From assembly GCA_024399545.1 (NCBI GenBank), contig JAKSNS010000017.1:1-51539 (forward strand): a stretch of DNA of 51,539 bases. Reading direction: 5' to 3'. A model generated the notes under the pieces. The model searched no databases. It was not told the origin of the DNA and saw only the letters and a program-made list of their open reading frames with translations. This DNA is from Paludibacteraceae bacterium. GTDB lineage: Bacteria; Bacteroidota; Bacteroidia; Bacteroidales; Paludibacteraceae. A program made the translations under genes and the position numbers. Shown piece after piece: positions 23,702 to 32,918 of the stretch; within the stretch, counting starts at the first letter, position 1; each line of letters opens with the position of its first letter.

Positions 23702-24586
23702 TTATGCTTTCAACTCATCAATAACCTTAAGCAAATACTGACCATACTGGTTTTTGAGCATTGGCTTGGCAATATCCCTCATACGCTCCTCGGTTATCCA
23801 ACCATTACGATATGCAATTCCCTCAAGACACGCAATCTTGAGACCCTGACGTTTTTCGATAACCTCGACAAACGTACTTGCCTCAGCAAGCGAATCATGC
23901 GTACCCGTATCAAGCCAAGCAAAACCACGACCGAGAGTCTGTACCTTCAACTCACCGTCATTGAGGAACCACTGGTTGACAGTCGTAATCTCATACTCGC
24001 CACGTGCGGAAGGTTTGATGCTCTCGGCGACACGAACAACTTTGTTTGGATAGAAATAGAGACCAACAACGGCATAATTGCTCTTTGGCTTAGCAGGTTT
24101 CTCCTCAATTGACAGGCAGTTGCCTTGCTTATCAAACTCAGCCACGCCATAACGCTCAGGGTCATTAACCCAATAACCAAAGACAGTCGCTTTCTTATCT
24201 TCCTGAGCAGCACGCACAGCCTCGCGAAGCATACCAGTGAACCCAGAGCCATAGAAGATATTATCGCCAAGCACCAAACAAGCGCAATCATCACCTATAA
24301 ACTCCTTGCCAATCGTAAACGCCTGAGCAAGACCATCTGGCGAAGGTTGCTCGGCATATTGGAGATTAATTCCATAATCCGAACCATCACCAAGAAGACG
24401 TTTGAAACCAGGCAAATCAAATGGGGTTGAAATAATTAGAATATCCCTTATACCCGCCAACATCAAAACGGAGATCGGATAATAAACCATTGGTTTATCA
24501 TAGATTGGGAGTAACTGTTTGCTAACACCCTTAGTGATAGGGTATAAACGCGTGCCGGAACCTCCAGCGAGAACTATACCTTTCAT
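23702..24586 (-). CDS. rmlA: Glucose-1-phosphate thymidylyltransferase
   Basis: This 294-aa nucleotidyltransferase makes dTDP-glucose from glucose-1-phosphate and dTTP, the entry to dTDP-rhamnose and related sugars. Motifs are the N-terminal [20 protein letters not shown] loop, the [10 protein letters not shown] metal site and [19 protein letters not shown]. Full length. rmlB, rmlC and rmlD are not in the window. It is the last gene of the minus-strand operon, 21 nt after the FemAB-like gene, and is followed by the strong bidirectional terminator. Confidence 0.95.
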   Translation of the reverse strand: MKGIVLAGGSGTRLYPITKGVSKQLLPIYDKPMVYYPISVLMLAGIRDILIISTPFDLPGFKRLLGDGSDYGINLQYAEQPSPDGLAQAFTIGKEFIGDDCACLVLGDNIFYGSGFTGMLREAVRAAQEDKKATVFGYWVNDPERYGVAEFDKQGNCLSIEEKPAKPKSNYAVVGLYFYPNKVVRVAESIKPSARGEYEITTVNQWFLNDGELKVQTLGRGFAWLDTGTHDSLAEASTFVEVIEKRQGLKIACLEGIAYRNGWITEERMRDIAKPMLKNQYGQYLLKVIDELKA

Positions 24587-24607
24587 AATTAAAATATATT
24601 ATATAAA

Positions 24608-25603
24608 CTATTCATATTTGTGGAAAAGGAGCGACGCAACGTGGAAAACCAATGGACAGAACAGTTTCCTGGCACGTTGGTAATCCAGAATAGTAGCACC
24701 CATACGTATCTTGAAATCACGAACGCCATAAGGTTTAGAGGGAATCCCTGCGCCAAGAAGGTCGCAAATTGGAATATGATGGTCGGCTGCCGAATGGAGC
24801 AATGTGTATAGTGCTACAGACGAAGGGGCAAGTTCTTTATTACGCTTATCCTCGCCTATTGAATAAATGTGATATAACTTGCGTTCAGAAAGGACAATAG
24901 ATGCATTAAACGCTATCGGTTTGCCATTATGTTTCAGGATGGAAATTACCCCAATTGGCGAATCAGCCAACTTAAGGAAATAATCAAGAGTAGGAATAGG
25001 TTTGAAAGAAGCCTTCCAATGAAGCCTACGCAGCCTTGGATAAAAAGCAGCAATCTCCTCCTTTGTCGGGGTATCAACGATTTCAATATCATTACGAAGA
25101 GCGGCACGCACTTGACGACGCTTGCGTTTCTGGATATTCTTGCATATAACCTCGTGAGAAGAAGTGTCGATAATAGCGTCAAGAACAGGAATGACGGTGA
25201 TACCAGCACGGCGAAAAACGTTGTTAAAGCGTGTATAATCCTCAGTAAACCTGTATTCAAGATAAATTGCCTTACGCCTCAAAAACAGTGTCGTAGCGTT
25301 AAGCAACTCAAACAACTCATCGTCAGTGATGTCGGGTGCAAGAAGCGGACCGCCAAACACTATCGCCCTGCGTGTGAGAAGACTAAATGGGAACGGTCCA
25401 TTATGGTGAACGGCACCTGAAACAACGCCCTTAAGATGGTTATCATCACCAACGACAGCGGTGAAAAAAGGAGAAAACTCAGCACAAGAGGCATAAAGGG
25501 AGTGGCCTTCTGGGGTTTGGAAAGCCGACGAGAATGGAGAAGCGAGAGCAAGATCAGACCATTCTTTTTTGTTGATAGCGTCTGTACTGTGAGTTATCGT
25601 CAT
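24608..25603 (-). CDS. GNAT/FemAB-like acyltransferase (Acetyltransf_6 type)
   Basis: A 331-aa cytoplasmic protein of the FemAB-related GNAT superfamily, whose members transfer amino acids or acyl groups to cell-wall precursors or other acceptors. The visible family pattern is an N-terminal half with FQTPEG and GGPLLAP, a central basic helix (NIQKRKRRQVRAALRN, about 160-175) and a C-terminal GNAT domain with GKPIAFNASIVLSERKLYHI and PYGVRDFKIRMGA. The substrate is unknown. Its ATG lies only a few bp from the edge of the MITE-like element that separates it from mfd. Confidence 0.7.
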   Translation of the reverse strand: MTITHSTDAINKKEWSDLALASPFSSAFQTPEGHSLYASCAEFSPFFTAVVGDDNHLKGVVSGAVHHNGPFPFSLLTRRAIVFGGPLLAPDITDDELFELLNATTLFLRRKAIYLEYRFTEDYTRFNNVFRRAGITVIPVLDAIIDTSSHEVICKNIQKRKRRQVRAALRNDIEIVDTPTKEEIAAFYPRLRRLHWKASFKPIPTLDYFLKLADSPIGVISILKHNGKPIAFNASIVLSERKLYHIYSIGEDKRNKELAPSSVALYTLLHSAADHHIPICDLLGAGIPSKPYGVRDFKIRMGATILDYQRARKLFCPLVFHVASLLFHKYE

Positions 25604-25606
25604 TTC

Positions 25607-25832
25607 AGGGTGGTTCTATTAAGTCAGGGTTAAACAATAAATTGGTACGATTTGAAACGCATATACTGTTTGGAGACGGAGCGAGCTCCGTCTTTACAGG
25701 GGTTGATTGTGACATAAAAATAAGGTTGTACCAAGTTATTATTTCATTATAACTAATTGTGTTTTTTTAGGTTAGAAGAAGATGGTTAATGATTGGACGC
25801 TATCGTCTCAACCTAATTAATAGAACCACCCT
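25607..25832. repeat. 226-bp MITE-like element with 16-bp perfect terminal inverted repeats
   Basis: AGGGTGGTTCTATTAA at 25607-25622 is the perfect inverse of 25817-25832. Inside, 25627-25755 carries a core present again in inverted orientation at 51324-51454, with a central GGAGACGGAGCGAGCTCCGT hairpin. No coding frame is present. The element fills the space from just after the FemAB-like start codon to the mfd stop codon, interrupting an otherwise compact operon. Confidence 0.75.
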
Positions 25833-28800
25833 TCAAAAACTTTGCAAAATAGAAAGAGCCTCGGATGTTGATAATACATCTTCAATAATGAGAATGCCTT
25901 TGTTATTTTTTTGTGCAATGCGCGAACGTTTACCATTAACCTTAGTCCATTCAAGTATTTTAGTGAACGTCGCACCTTTATACCATTCATTGCCATTCTC
26001 TGGGAAATGGCAGAACATACGGTCATTCTTAAGGACAAGTTTCTCAAATCGAAGTGCAGAAGCAAGCCAACGCAAGCGAACCATATCGAAAAGCGAGTCA
26101 ACAGATTTAGGAATTGACCCGAAACGGTCAACCAACTGTCTTTTGAAAATAGCAAGAGCCTCCTCTGTTTGCATAGAGTCAAGTTCACGGTAAAGTACGA
26201 CACGCTCGGTTTGGGATGAAACGTAAGTCGAAGGCAACATTATCTCAAGATCAGTCTCAATATTGCACTCGTGGTTAAAAAGAGAATTCCCAACCACAGG
26301 TACGTTATCGCCACATTCAGTATGCAACTCCATAAGAGCCTCAGTGAGGATTTGCTGGTAAGTTTCATAGCCAAGGTCAGTTATGAAGCCACTCTGCTCT
26401 GCCCCAAGGATATTGCCTGCACCACGGATGTCGAGGTCCTGCATAGCGATATTAAAGCCCGAGCCAAGATCGGAGAAAGTCTCTATGGCTTTGAGACGGG
26501 CACGTGCGTCAACCGTAAGAGAATCAAAATCAGGAGCAATGAGATAACAATACGCCTTGCGGTTGGAACGTCCAACACGGCCACGAAGTTGATGGAGGTC
26601 AGAGAGTCCGAACATGTGCGCATTATTGACAATCATAGTGTTGACATTAGGAATATCAATGCCAGACTCGATGACAGACGTCGCAACAAGAACATCATAA
26701 TCATACTCCATGAAATCGAGAAGTGTCTGCTCAAGTTCATCGGTAGGCATCTGCCCATGGGCGATGGCAATACGAGCGGACGGAACAAGTTTGCGTATTT
26801 TCTGCGCTACGACATCTATAGTACTAATGCGGTTGTTGATAACAAAAACCTGACCATTGCGGTTCATCTCATTGACTATAGCATCAGTTATTATGATAGG
26901 ATCCCAGGTAGAAATCTCGGTCATAACAGGGTAACGATTTGGCGGCGGAGTATTTAGGATTGAAAGATCCCGTGCGCCCATCAACGAAAATTGTAAAGTG
27001 CGAGGGATTGGTGTCGCTGTAAGCGTAAGGGTATCAACATTAACACGCAACTGCTTGAGCTTCTCCTTGACCGAAACACCGAATTTCTGTTCCTCATCAA
27101 TAACCAAAAGACCAAGATCCTTAAACTTAATATCCTTACCTACAATCTTGTGCGTACCAATGATGATGTCAATCCTCCCCTCCTCCAGCATCGCTTTTAT
27201 TTTCTTGACTTCGGCAGGTTTCTTGGCACGGCTAAGATATTCAATACGTACAGGGAAATTACGAAGACGTTCGGAAAAAGTCTGGAAATGCTGGAAAGCG
27301 AGGACTGTAGTTGGAACAAGCAAAGCAACCTGTTTGCCAGAGAGTACAGCCTTGAAAGCCGCACGTATAGCCAACTCGGTCTTGCCAAACCCCACGTCGC
27401 CACAAACAAGACGATCCATAGGTTTAGGTGACTCCATATCCTTCTTAATATCAGAAGTCGCTTTAGCCTGGTCGGGGGTGTCTTCGTAAATAAAAGAGGC
27501 TTCGAGTTCGTGTTGCATATAGTCATCAGGAAGAAACTGGAAACCCTTCTCCTGTCCACGAGCGGCATAAAGACGTATAAGATCACGGGCGATGTCCTTT
27601 ATCTTGGATTTCGTTCGCTCCTTGAGACGATCCCATGCCCCAGAACCAAGTTTGCCAACCTGCGGCGGTTCACCGTCTTTGCCTTTGTATTTGGAAACTT
27701 TGTGGAGATTATGGATTGAGACATAAACCGTATCGTTGTCACGGTAGGTGATTTTGATAACCTCACGACTTCGCCCATTATCCTCAATAACGCACAAACC
27801 TTCAAAACGCCCAATACCATGGTCAGAATGGACGACAAAATCGCCACGTTGCAACTCGTTTATCTCCTTGAGAGTCATAGCAGCACGTCCAACCTTGGCA
27901 ATATCACTGCGAAGAGAGAAACGGTGGAAACGGTCAAAAATCTGATGGTCAGTGAAACAAGCTATTCGAGCGTCATGGTCGGTAAAACCTTCGTGAAGCG
28001 TGCGCTTGACAGGCGTAAAAGTGATATTGTCCCCACGGTCATTAAAAATGGCGGCAATACGGTCTGTTTGCTTTACTGAATCAGAACAGATATAAAGCGA
28101 ATAGCCTTCTGACTGAAGTTTTTGCAACGAGTCAGACACCATATCAAAATCCTTGTGAAACAGTGGCTGTGGGGTTATATTAAAAGAGATGGTTTTGGCA
28201 GGTTCACCAAGTCGTGTGCTACGGTGCAGTAGAATAGTCTTGTGGAGAATAGCGTCATCATAGAAACGATTTGCCTTCAGCGTAGGGTGATTGCTATCAA
28301 GCGAATCCTCGTAAATACGTTCCAAGGCAGAGACAGTATGGTCGAAATCGGAATAAAGGATTACCGTTTCAGAGTCAATAAAGCCAAGAAGAGATATAAG
28401 ATTTGTCTGTTCGATAGTGGATTGAGTGTCGGGAAGAATGTCCGCCCTATCTTGCATATCCAAAGAAAGTTGTTTTTCGATGTCGAACGTGCGAATGGAT
28501 TCAATCTCATTACCGAAAAAGTCAATTCGGTATGGCCTTTCGTTGGTATAAGAGAAAATGTCAAAAATGCTGCCACGGATTGAATATTGCCCAGGTTGGT
28601 AAACAAACTCAACCTCATCAAAGCCAAAACCTTCGAGACGTGAAACAATATCGTCGGGTTCGACGGTATCGCCTGGACGAAGAAGAATGCGGGTAGAGGT
28701 CAGAAACTGTTTAGTAGTAACAAGTTCGGCAAGCCCAGCAGGTGAAGTTACGACTATAAAACGGTCAGAAGAGGAAATGACATTAAGGGCATCAGTGCGA

Positions 28801-29105
28801 AGAATCTGAGCAGCAATATCAACCTCGCCATGCTTAGGAGATTTACGGTAAGCCGAAGGAATCACAGCCAAGTGATGATTGTCAACAAGCGTGGCAAGGT
28901 CGTTATATAAATAAGAGGCTGTATCTGCATCATCCATAACCACAAGCATCTTCAGTTTGGTTCGCTTGATGAGTGAGGCAAGCAAAATGGCACGTTCGGA
29001 AGCAAACAGACCTTCGTAGCGAAGGGTCATAGACTTAAGACGTAACCACTTAAGCGTGTCTGCGGACTGAGGATTCTTGGATAATATTTCGAGGATGCGA
29101 TTCAT
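25833..29105 (-). CDS. mfd: Transcription-repair coupling factor
   Basis: This 1090-aa SF2 DNA translocase removes stalled RNA polymerase and recruits UvrA to the lesion. The domain order is the usual one. An N-terminal UvrB-like part (TSPAGLAEL, VYQPGQYSIRGSIFDIF) is followed by a CarD-like RNAP-interaction domain (LQRGDFVVHSDHGIGRFEGL). Then come helicase motifs (GDVGFGKTELAIRAAFKAV; DEEQKFGV; TATPIPRTL; QLRGRVGRSNRKAYCYL) and a C-terminal TRCF domain. Length is typical. It lies 3 nt from lptG in the operon. Confidence 0.97.
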   Translation of the reverse strand: MNRILEILSKNPQSADTLKWLRLKSMTLRYEGLFASERAILLASLIKRTKLKMLVVMDDADTASYLYNDLATLVDNHHLAVIPSAYRKSPKHGEVDIAAQILRTDALNVISSSDRFIVVTSPAGLAELVTTKQFLTSTRILLRPGDTVEPDDIVSRLEGFGFDEVEFVYQPGQYSIRGSIFDIFSYTNERPYRIDFFGNEIESIRTFDIEKQLSLDMQDRADILPDTQSTIEQTNLISLLGFIDSETVILYSDFDHTVSALERIYEDSLDSNHPTLKANRFYDDAILHKTILLHRSTRLGEPAKTISFNITPQPLFHKDFDMVSDSLQKLQSEGYSLYICSDSVKQTDRIAAIFNDRGDNITFTPVKRTLHEGFTDHDARIACFTDHQIFDRFHRFSLRSDIAKVGRAAMTLKEINELQRGDFVVHSDHGIGRFEGLCVIEDNGRSREVIKITYRDNDTVYVSIHNLHKVSKYKGKDGEPPQVGKLGSGAWDRLKERTKSKIKDIARDLIRLYAARGQEKGFQFLPDDYMQHELEASFIYEDTPDQAKATSDIKKDMESPKPMDRLVCGDVGFGKTELAIRAAFKAVLSGKQVALLVPTTVLAFQHFQTFSERLRNFPVRIEYLSRAKKPAEVKKIKAMLEEGRIDIIIGTHKIVGKDIKFKDLGLLVIDEEQKFGVSVKEKLKQLRVNVDTLTLTATPIPRTLQFSLMGARDLSILNTPPPNRYPVMTEISTWDPIIITDAIVNEMNRNGQVFVINNRISTIDVVAQKIRKLVPSARIAIAHGQMPTDELEQTLLDFMEYDYDVLVATSVIESGIDIPNVNTMIVNNAHMFGLSDLHQLRGRVGRSNRKAYCYLIAPDFDSLTVDARARLKAIETFSDLGSGFNIAMQDLDIRGAGNILGAEQSGFITDLGYETYQQILTEALMELHTECGDNVPVVGNSLFNHECNIETDLEIMLPSTYVSSQTERVVLYRELDSMQTEEALAIFKRQLVDRFGSIPKSVDSLFDMVRLRWLASALRFEKLVLKNDRMFCHFPENGNEWYKGATFTKILEWTKVNGKRSRIAQKNNKGILIIEDVLSTSEALSILQSF

Positions 29106-29108
29106 TGA

Positions 29109-30338
29109 TTACTTAGGAGTACGGCGGTAAAGAAAGGTAGCAACAACGGCAAAAATAATGTTAGGAATCCAAGTTGCAAGCATTACAGGAGTGTTGCCCT
29201 GAATGGCAAAAATGGCTGTAATCTCAAGAAAGAGCACATAAATAGCAGAAAGAGCGATGCCAATACCAATCTGAAGTCCCATACCACCCTTAACCTTCTT
29301 GGAAGAAAGAGAAACACCGATTAAAGTAAGGATGATAATGCAGACAGGTGTAGCAAAACGCTTATGATACTCGACTTCAAAAGGTTGTGTGTTGCCCATT
29401 CCACGCTCATGCTGACGATTGATGTAATGACGGAGTTCGTAATTAGTCATCTGCGGTGCATACTCCTCGTTGATGAAAAACTCCATAGGGACAACATCAA
29501 TAAGCGTGTCAAGACCGTCGCCAGCCGTAACATTCTCGAAGACACCATCGAAACTGCGGGTCATCCAGTTACCCATGTGCCAAACGCTATCAGAAGGCGA
29601 CCACTCAATAGTCTGCGCCGTAGTGAAACTGACAAGTTTCTTGCCTTCGAACTTTTGCAAAAAGCAATGAAAACCACGATTCTCCGAATGTTCAAAACGG
29701 TCAATATAAAGAATAATGCCAGGGGTTACTTCCATCTGTATGTTAGAGGCAACCTCGTTCTTGAAAGTATGGTAATAAACATTCTCAAAATCAAGTCGTA
29801 TCTTGTTGGATTGCGGAATGACGTAACCAGAAAGGATGAAACAAAGAAGGGTAATGCCAAAAGCGCCAACCATATAAGGTTTCATCATGCGGCGGAAACT
29901 GACACCACCAGCAAGAATTGCGGTAATCTCGGAATTGTATGCCATCTTAGACGTAAAGAAAATCACAGCTATAAAGACAAACAACGGAGAGAACATGTTC
30001 GTGAAATATGGTATGAAATTGAGGTAGTACTGGAATATAATCTTGTCAAGCGGGGCGTGAGTCTCGTAAAACGAATCAAGTTTCTCAGAAATATCAACGA
30101 CGACGCAAATTGAAATAATAAGTACGATGGAAAGTGCAAAAGTACTAAGAAACTTTTTGAGGATATATCGGTCAAGGGTGTTGAGAGGAGGATTTTGGCG
30201 GTAAAACTCCTTGATGCGTGGCAAAAGGGTTTTGTAATCGCAGTGGATTATGCCAGAGAAGAGACGTTTAGATTTGTCGCAGCAAATTGTTGTTGCGTTG
30301 CGAAGTTTATTGACGATAATTCCGATATTTTGTTTCAT
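29109..30338 (-). CDS. LptF/LptG-family permease of lipopolysaccharide export
   Basis: This 409-aa inner-membrane protein is probably LptG or LptF, the transmembrane partner of LptB in extracting LPS toward the outer membrane. A cytoplasmic N-terminus of about 60 residues precedes LDRYILKKFLSTFALSI, the family's first helix, then SPLFVFIAVIFFTSKMAYNSE and ITAILAGGVSFRRMMKPY. A periplasmic beta-jellyroll region and three C-terminal helices follow. The start at 30338 gives a 4-nt ATGA overlap with tgt, so the two are coupled. The F-versus-G assignment is not settled here. Confidence 0.85.
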   Translation of the reverse strand: MKQNIGIIVNKLRNATTICCDKSKRLFSGIIHCDYKTLLPRIKEFYRQNPPLNTLDRYILKKFLSTFALSIVLIISICVVVDISEKLDSFYETHAPLDKIIFQYYLNFIPYFTNMFSPLFVFIAVIFFTSKMAYNSEITAILAGGVSFRRMMKPYMVGAFGITLLCFILSGYVIPQSNKIRLDFENVYYHTFKNEVASNIQMEVTPGIILYIDRFEHSENRGFHCFLQKFEGKKLVSFTTAQTIEWSPSDSVWHMGNWMTRSFDGVFENVTAGDGLDTLIDVVPMEFFINEEYAPQMTNYELRHYINRQHERGMGNTQPFEVEYHKRFATPVCIIILTLIGVSLSSKKVKGGMGLQIGIGIALSAIYVLFLEITAIFAIQGNTPVMLATWIPNIIFAVVATFLYRRTPK

Positions 30339-31471
30339 GGTTTTATGCGGCGACCGAGGTTGTCGATGACGGAAGCTTTCCAAGAGGTGAAATCACCAAC
30401 AATAATGTGCGAGCCTGCGTCACGGACAAGGCGTAGGTAGAAAGCAAGGTTATGAATTGAAGCAATCTGAAGGCCAAGCAATTCTTCGGCATCAATCAGA
30501 TGGTGCATATATGCCTTGGTGTAATAGCGGTCAACCCAGCAGTCACTTGTGGGGTCAATAGGCGAGAAATCCTTTGCCCAACCTGCGTTGCGCATGTTGA
30601 GTGTGCCATCGTAGGTAAAGAGTTGACCATTACGACCGTTGCGTGTAGGCATTACGCAGTCGAACATGTCAACGCCACGCTCGATAGCTTCAAGAATGTT
30701 CTGGGGTGTGCCAACTCCCATAAGATAACGTGGCTTATCCTTCGGAAGAATATCATTGACAACCTCTATCATCTCGTACATAACCTCGGTAGGTTCGCCA
30801 ACAGCAAGACCACCAATGGCATTTCCCTCACGGCCGAGGTCGGCAATGTGGCGTGCTGACTCTTGACGGAGGTCTTTGTATGTACATCCTTGGACAATAG
30901 GGAAAAGCGTCTGCGAATAGCCGTAAGGGCAAGTTGTAGAGTCGAAACGTGTTATGCAACGTTCAAGCCAACGTTGGGTGCGTTGCATGGATTTTTTGGC
31001 ATAATCGTAATCAGCAGTGCCGGGGGTACACTCGTCGAAAGCCATTATGATGTCAGCACCGATGGTGCGTTGGATGTCCATAACATTCTCAGGGGTGAAA
31101 AGGTGCTTTGAGCCGTCGATGTGTGAACGGAAGGTAGCGCCTTCCTCTGTGATTTTGCGGTTGTCGGCAAGTGAGAAGACCTGAAAACCGCCAGAGTCGG
31201 TGAGGATTGGGTGGTGCCAGCCGTTGAACTGGTGAAGACCTCCTGCCGCCTGAAGGACATCAAGTCCTGGGCGAAGATAGAGATGGTAGGTGTTACCGAG
31301 GATAATCTGCGCCTTGATTTCGTCTTCAAGGTCGTTGATTTGCACGCCCTTGACAGAACCCACTGTACCCACGGGCATAAAGATAGGTGTGTGAATCTCG
31401 CCATGGTCTGTCGTAATCACACCTGCGCGGGCAGAGGAAAAAGGGTCGTTATGTTGGAGCGTGAAAGTCAT
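30335..31471 (-). CDS. tgt: Queuine/preQ1 tRNA-ribosyltransferase
   Basis: A 378-aa enzyme that exchanges guanine-34 of Asn, Asp, His and Tyr tRNAs for a queuosine precursor. Catalytic motifs are LTDSGGFQVFSL (active-site Asp near 92) and FDCVMPTRNGRNG (nucleophile Asp). The zinc site is unusual: in E. coli it is CDCYTC plus a distant His, but here the aligned stretch reads SDCWVD, keeping one of three Cys, with the final His still present (SIHNLAFYL). This may be a lineage feature. It abuts the upstream membrane-protein gene and overlaps lptG. queA, another queuosine gene, is at 49.6 kb. Confidence 0.93.
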   Translation of the reverse strand: MTFTLQHNDPFSSARAGVITTDHGEIHTPIFMPVGTVGSVKGVQINDLEDEIKAQIILGNTYHLYLRPGLDVLQAAGGLHQFNGWHHPILTDSGGFQVFSLADNRKITEEGATFRSHIDGSKHLFTPENVMDIQRTIGADIIMAFDECTPGTADYDYAKKSMQRTQRWLERCITRFDSTTCPYGYSQTLFPIVQGCTYKDLRQESARHIADLGREGNAIGGLAVGEPTEVMYEMIEVVNDILPKDKPRYLMGVGTPQNILEAIERGVDMFDCVMPTRNGRNGQLFTYDGTLNMRNAGWAKDFSPIDPTSDCWVDRYYTKAYMHHLIDAEELLGLQIASIHNLAFYLRLVRDAGSHIIVGDFTSWKASVIDNLGRRIKP

Positions 31472-32179
31472 TTATTTCTTCTTGGTGGCAAACGACATAA
31501 AGAGACCAAGCATAACTCCGAGCAATGCGGCGAAAAGCACACGGTAGAGCGGAGGAAGCATAAACGTTATGGTGTGTGCAGGTATCCAGAAAAGAGGAAT
31601 AGTCTTTTTGAACAGGAAATTCCACATCATTGACCAGTCGAGGTTGACAAGACGCTCGCCGAAATGAAGAGGCGAGAAGAAGCCTGCGAGAGAACCGTTA
31701 TGGCTGATGATATGAGAGTCGCTGACCTTGTGGATAGTCATGAAGAAAGGTGCGAAGATGCAGTTCATGAACGTGGAAATCAAGAAGGCAGCGAGGAAAT
31801 GATACCATGAGAGAGACTCGAAAATGCTCTGACCAAGCAGTTCATTATAAGGAGTATCAGGAACGATGCCAATCTGCTCCATAAGTGCAGGCACGCCTTT
31901 CGAGAAAATGGTCATTGCGGCAGTGATAAGCATACCGAGAAATCCCCAGACGATTGCGCGAGGGGTGACACCGAAAGTGGTGGTGGGGTAGTGGCCCTCT
32001 TTAATGCGGAAACCTATGACCTCACCGGCGGTAGAGAGAATGCCGAACTTGAGAAACGCCATCAGGAAAAGATGGCATTTGGTGTTAGTGGTGAACCAAG
32101 AGCCAACAGGTTCGAGGAGAAAAAAAGGAAGTATTACCGCAAGGGCAATGATGATAAAAAGAATGTCGGATTTCTTCAT
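31472..32179 (-). CDS. Polytopic membrane protein, possibly Mpv17-like
   Basis: A 235-aa integral membrane protein with about five hydrophobic segments. I start at MKKSDILFIIIA (32179) because upstream codons overlap the terminator of tRNA-Leu. The C-terminal part (TIPLFWIPAHTITFMLPPLY) faintly resembles the last Mpv17/PMP22 helices, but I would not assign that function. Its stop codon directly abuts the tgt ATG, so it heads the six-gene operon tgt-lptG-mfd-FemAB-like-rmlA. No -7 box is obvious between it and the tRNA terminator. Confidence 0.6.
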   Translation of the reverse strand: MKKSDILFIIIALAVILPFFLLEPVGSWFTTNTKCHLFLMAFLKFGILSTAGEVIGFRIKEGHYPTTTFGVTPRAIVWGFLGMLITAAMTIFSKGVPALMEQIGIVPDTPYNELLGQSIFESLSWYHFLAAFLISTFMNCIFAPFFMTIHKVSDSHIISHNGSLAGFFSPLHFGERLVNLDWSMMWNFLFKKTIPLFWIPAHTITFMLPPLYRVLFAALLGVMLGLFMSFATKKK

Positions 32180-32195
32180 AATTTTTGTGAAGGTT

Positions 32196-32234
32196 GAAAA
32201 AACAAGGGACTCGCCTGACTGAGACGAATCCCTT
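32196..32234 (-). terminator. Terminator of tRNA-Leu
   Basis: A 10-bp stem with one wobble pair (32204-32213 with 32225-32234) is followed on the minus strand by GTTTTTTC. Confidence 0.75.
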
Positions 32235-32243
32235 TTTGTTTTG

Positions 32244-32327
32244 TACCCAGAGCCGGGATCGAACCGGCATGGAAGTGAATCCACTGGTGTTTGAGACCAG
32301 CGCGTCTACCGATTCCGCCATCTGGGC
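32244..32327 (-). tRNA. tRNA-Leu(CAA)
   Basis: An 84-nt class II tRNA. The acceptor GCCCAGA pairs with TCTGGGT (G-U first pair). The D-arm region is GGCGGAATCGGTAGACGC. The anticodon loop CTCAAAC gives CAA (codon UUG). The variable arm is TGGATTCACTTCCA and the T-arm is CCGGTTCGATCCCGG. Confidence 0.95.
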
Positions 32328-32360
32328 GAGTGGTAAAACCCATGCTTTGAAAAGCAAGTG

Positions 32361-32392
32361 CAAAGGTACGACTTTTTTCTGGATTTTCCAAA
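32361..32392 (-). promoter_or_regulatory. Promoter of tRNA-Leu
   Basis: TACCTTTG (complement of 32361-32368) and TTTG (complement of 32389-32392) with a 20-bp spacer. Confidence 0.8.
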
Positions 32393-32409
32393 CAAAAGAG
32401 GAATTATTT

Positions 32410-32892
32410 TTATATGTCGGTAATAGTTTGAGAATCACGGATTAAATCAGCCTGAAGATAGAAAAACTCACGTTCGTTGAGTTGTTTGGCGATGAAATCA
32501 TTCAAATCGTTGTCGGAAATATCAGAGAGCAGAGGACGGTTTTTGCGTTGTTCCAACGCTCGTGCCACAAGGATTTCGAGAGGTGTCCTGAGATAAATGA
32601 CCTGACCGTGTTTCTTCATTAAAGAGAGATTGTCGTGGTGACAAGGCGTGCCACCACCGCAAGAGACGACTGTCGGAACATCGGTGTTGCAGAGTTTTTC
32701 GAGGATTTGGTGTTCCTGAAGGCGGAAAAAAGACTCACCATTGTCGTGGAAGATTTCAGGGATTGACTTGTGGCAATGTTGTTCGATGAATGTGTCAAGG
32801 TCAACGAAGGGGAGATGAAGTTCGCCGGCAAGTTGCTGACCGTAAGTGGTCTTGCCGGCGAACATATATCCGATTATGAAGATTTTGTCCAA
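32410..32892 (-). CDS. aroK: Shikimate kinase
   Basis: A 160-aa P-loop kinase that phosphorylates shikimate in aromatic amino-acid synthesis. The Walker A region reads GYMFAGKTT where GFMGSGKTT is usual, still with Gly-Lys-Thr. Other motifs are the shikimate-binding VDLDTFIEQH, FRLQEH, the GGGTP loop and the lid RKNRPLL. It is the last gene of the recR operon, and tRNA-Leu begins about 80 bp downstream with its own promoter. Length is at the short end of the family. Confidence 0.9.
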   Translation of the reverse strand: MDKIFIIGYMFAGKTTYGQQLAGELHLPFVDLDTFIEQHCHKSIPEIFHDNGESFFRLQEHQILEKLCNTDVPTVVSCGGGTPCHHDNLSLMKKHGQVIYLRTPLEILVARALEQRKNRPLLSDISDNDLNDFIAKQLNEREFFYLQADLIRDSQTITDI

Positions 32893-32918
32893 ATCTGAGA
32901 CAACAAGTGAAGAACCGC

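Noticed and set aside
29364-30113. A 249-aa antisense frame within the LptG-type gene
   Set aside because: The opposite strand encodes a clear permease; this frame has no recognisable motif.
31472-32179. Firm Mpv17 assignment
   Set aside because: The resemblance is confined to a hydrophobic C-terminal stretch and could be chance; kept as a generic membrane protein.
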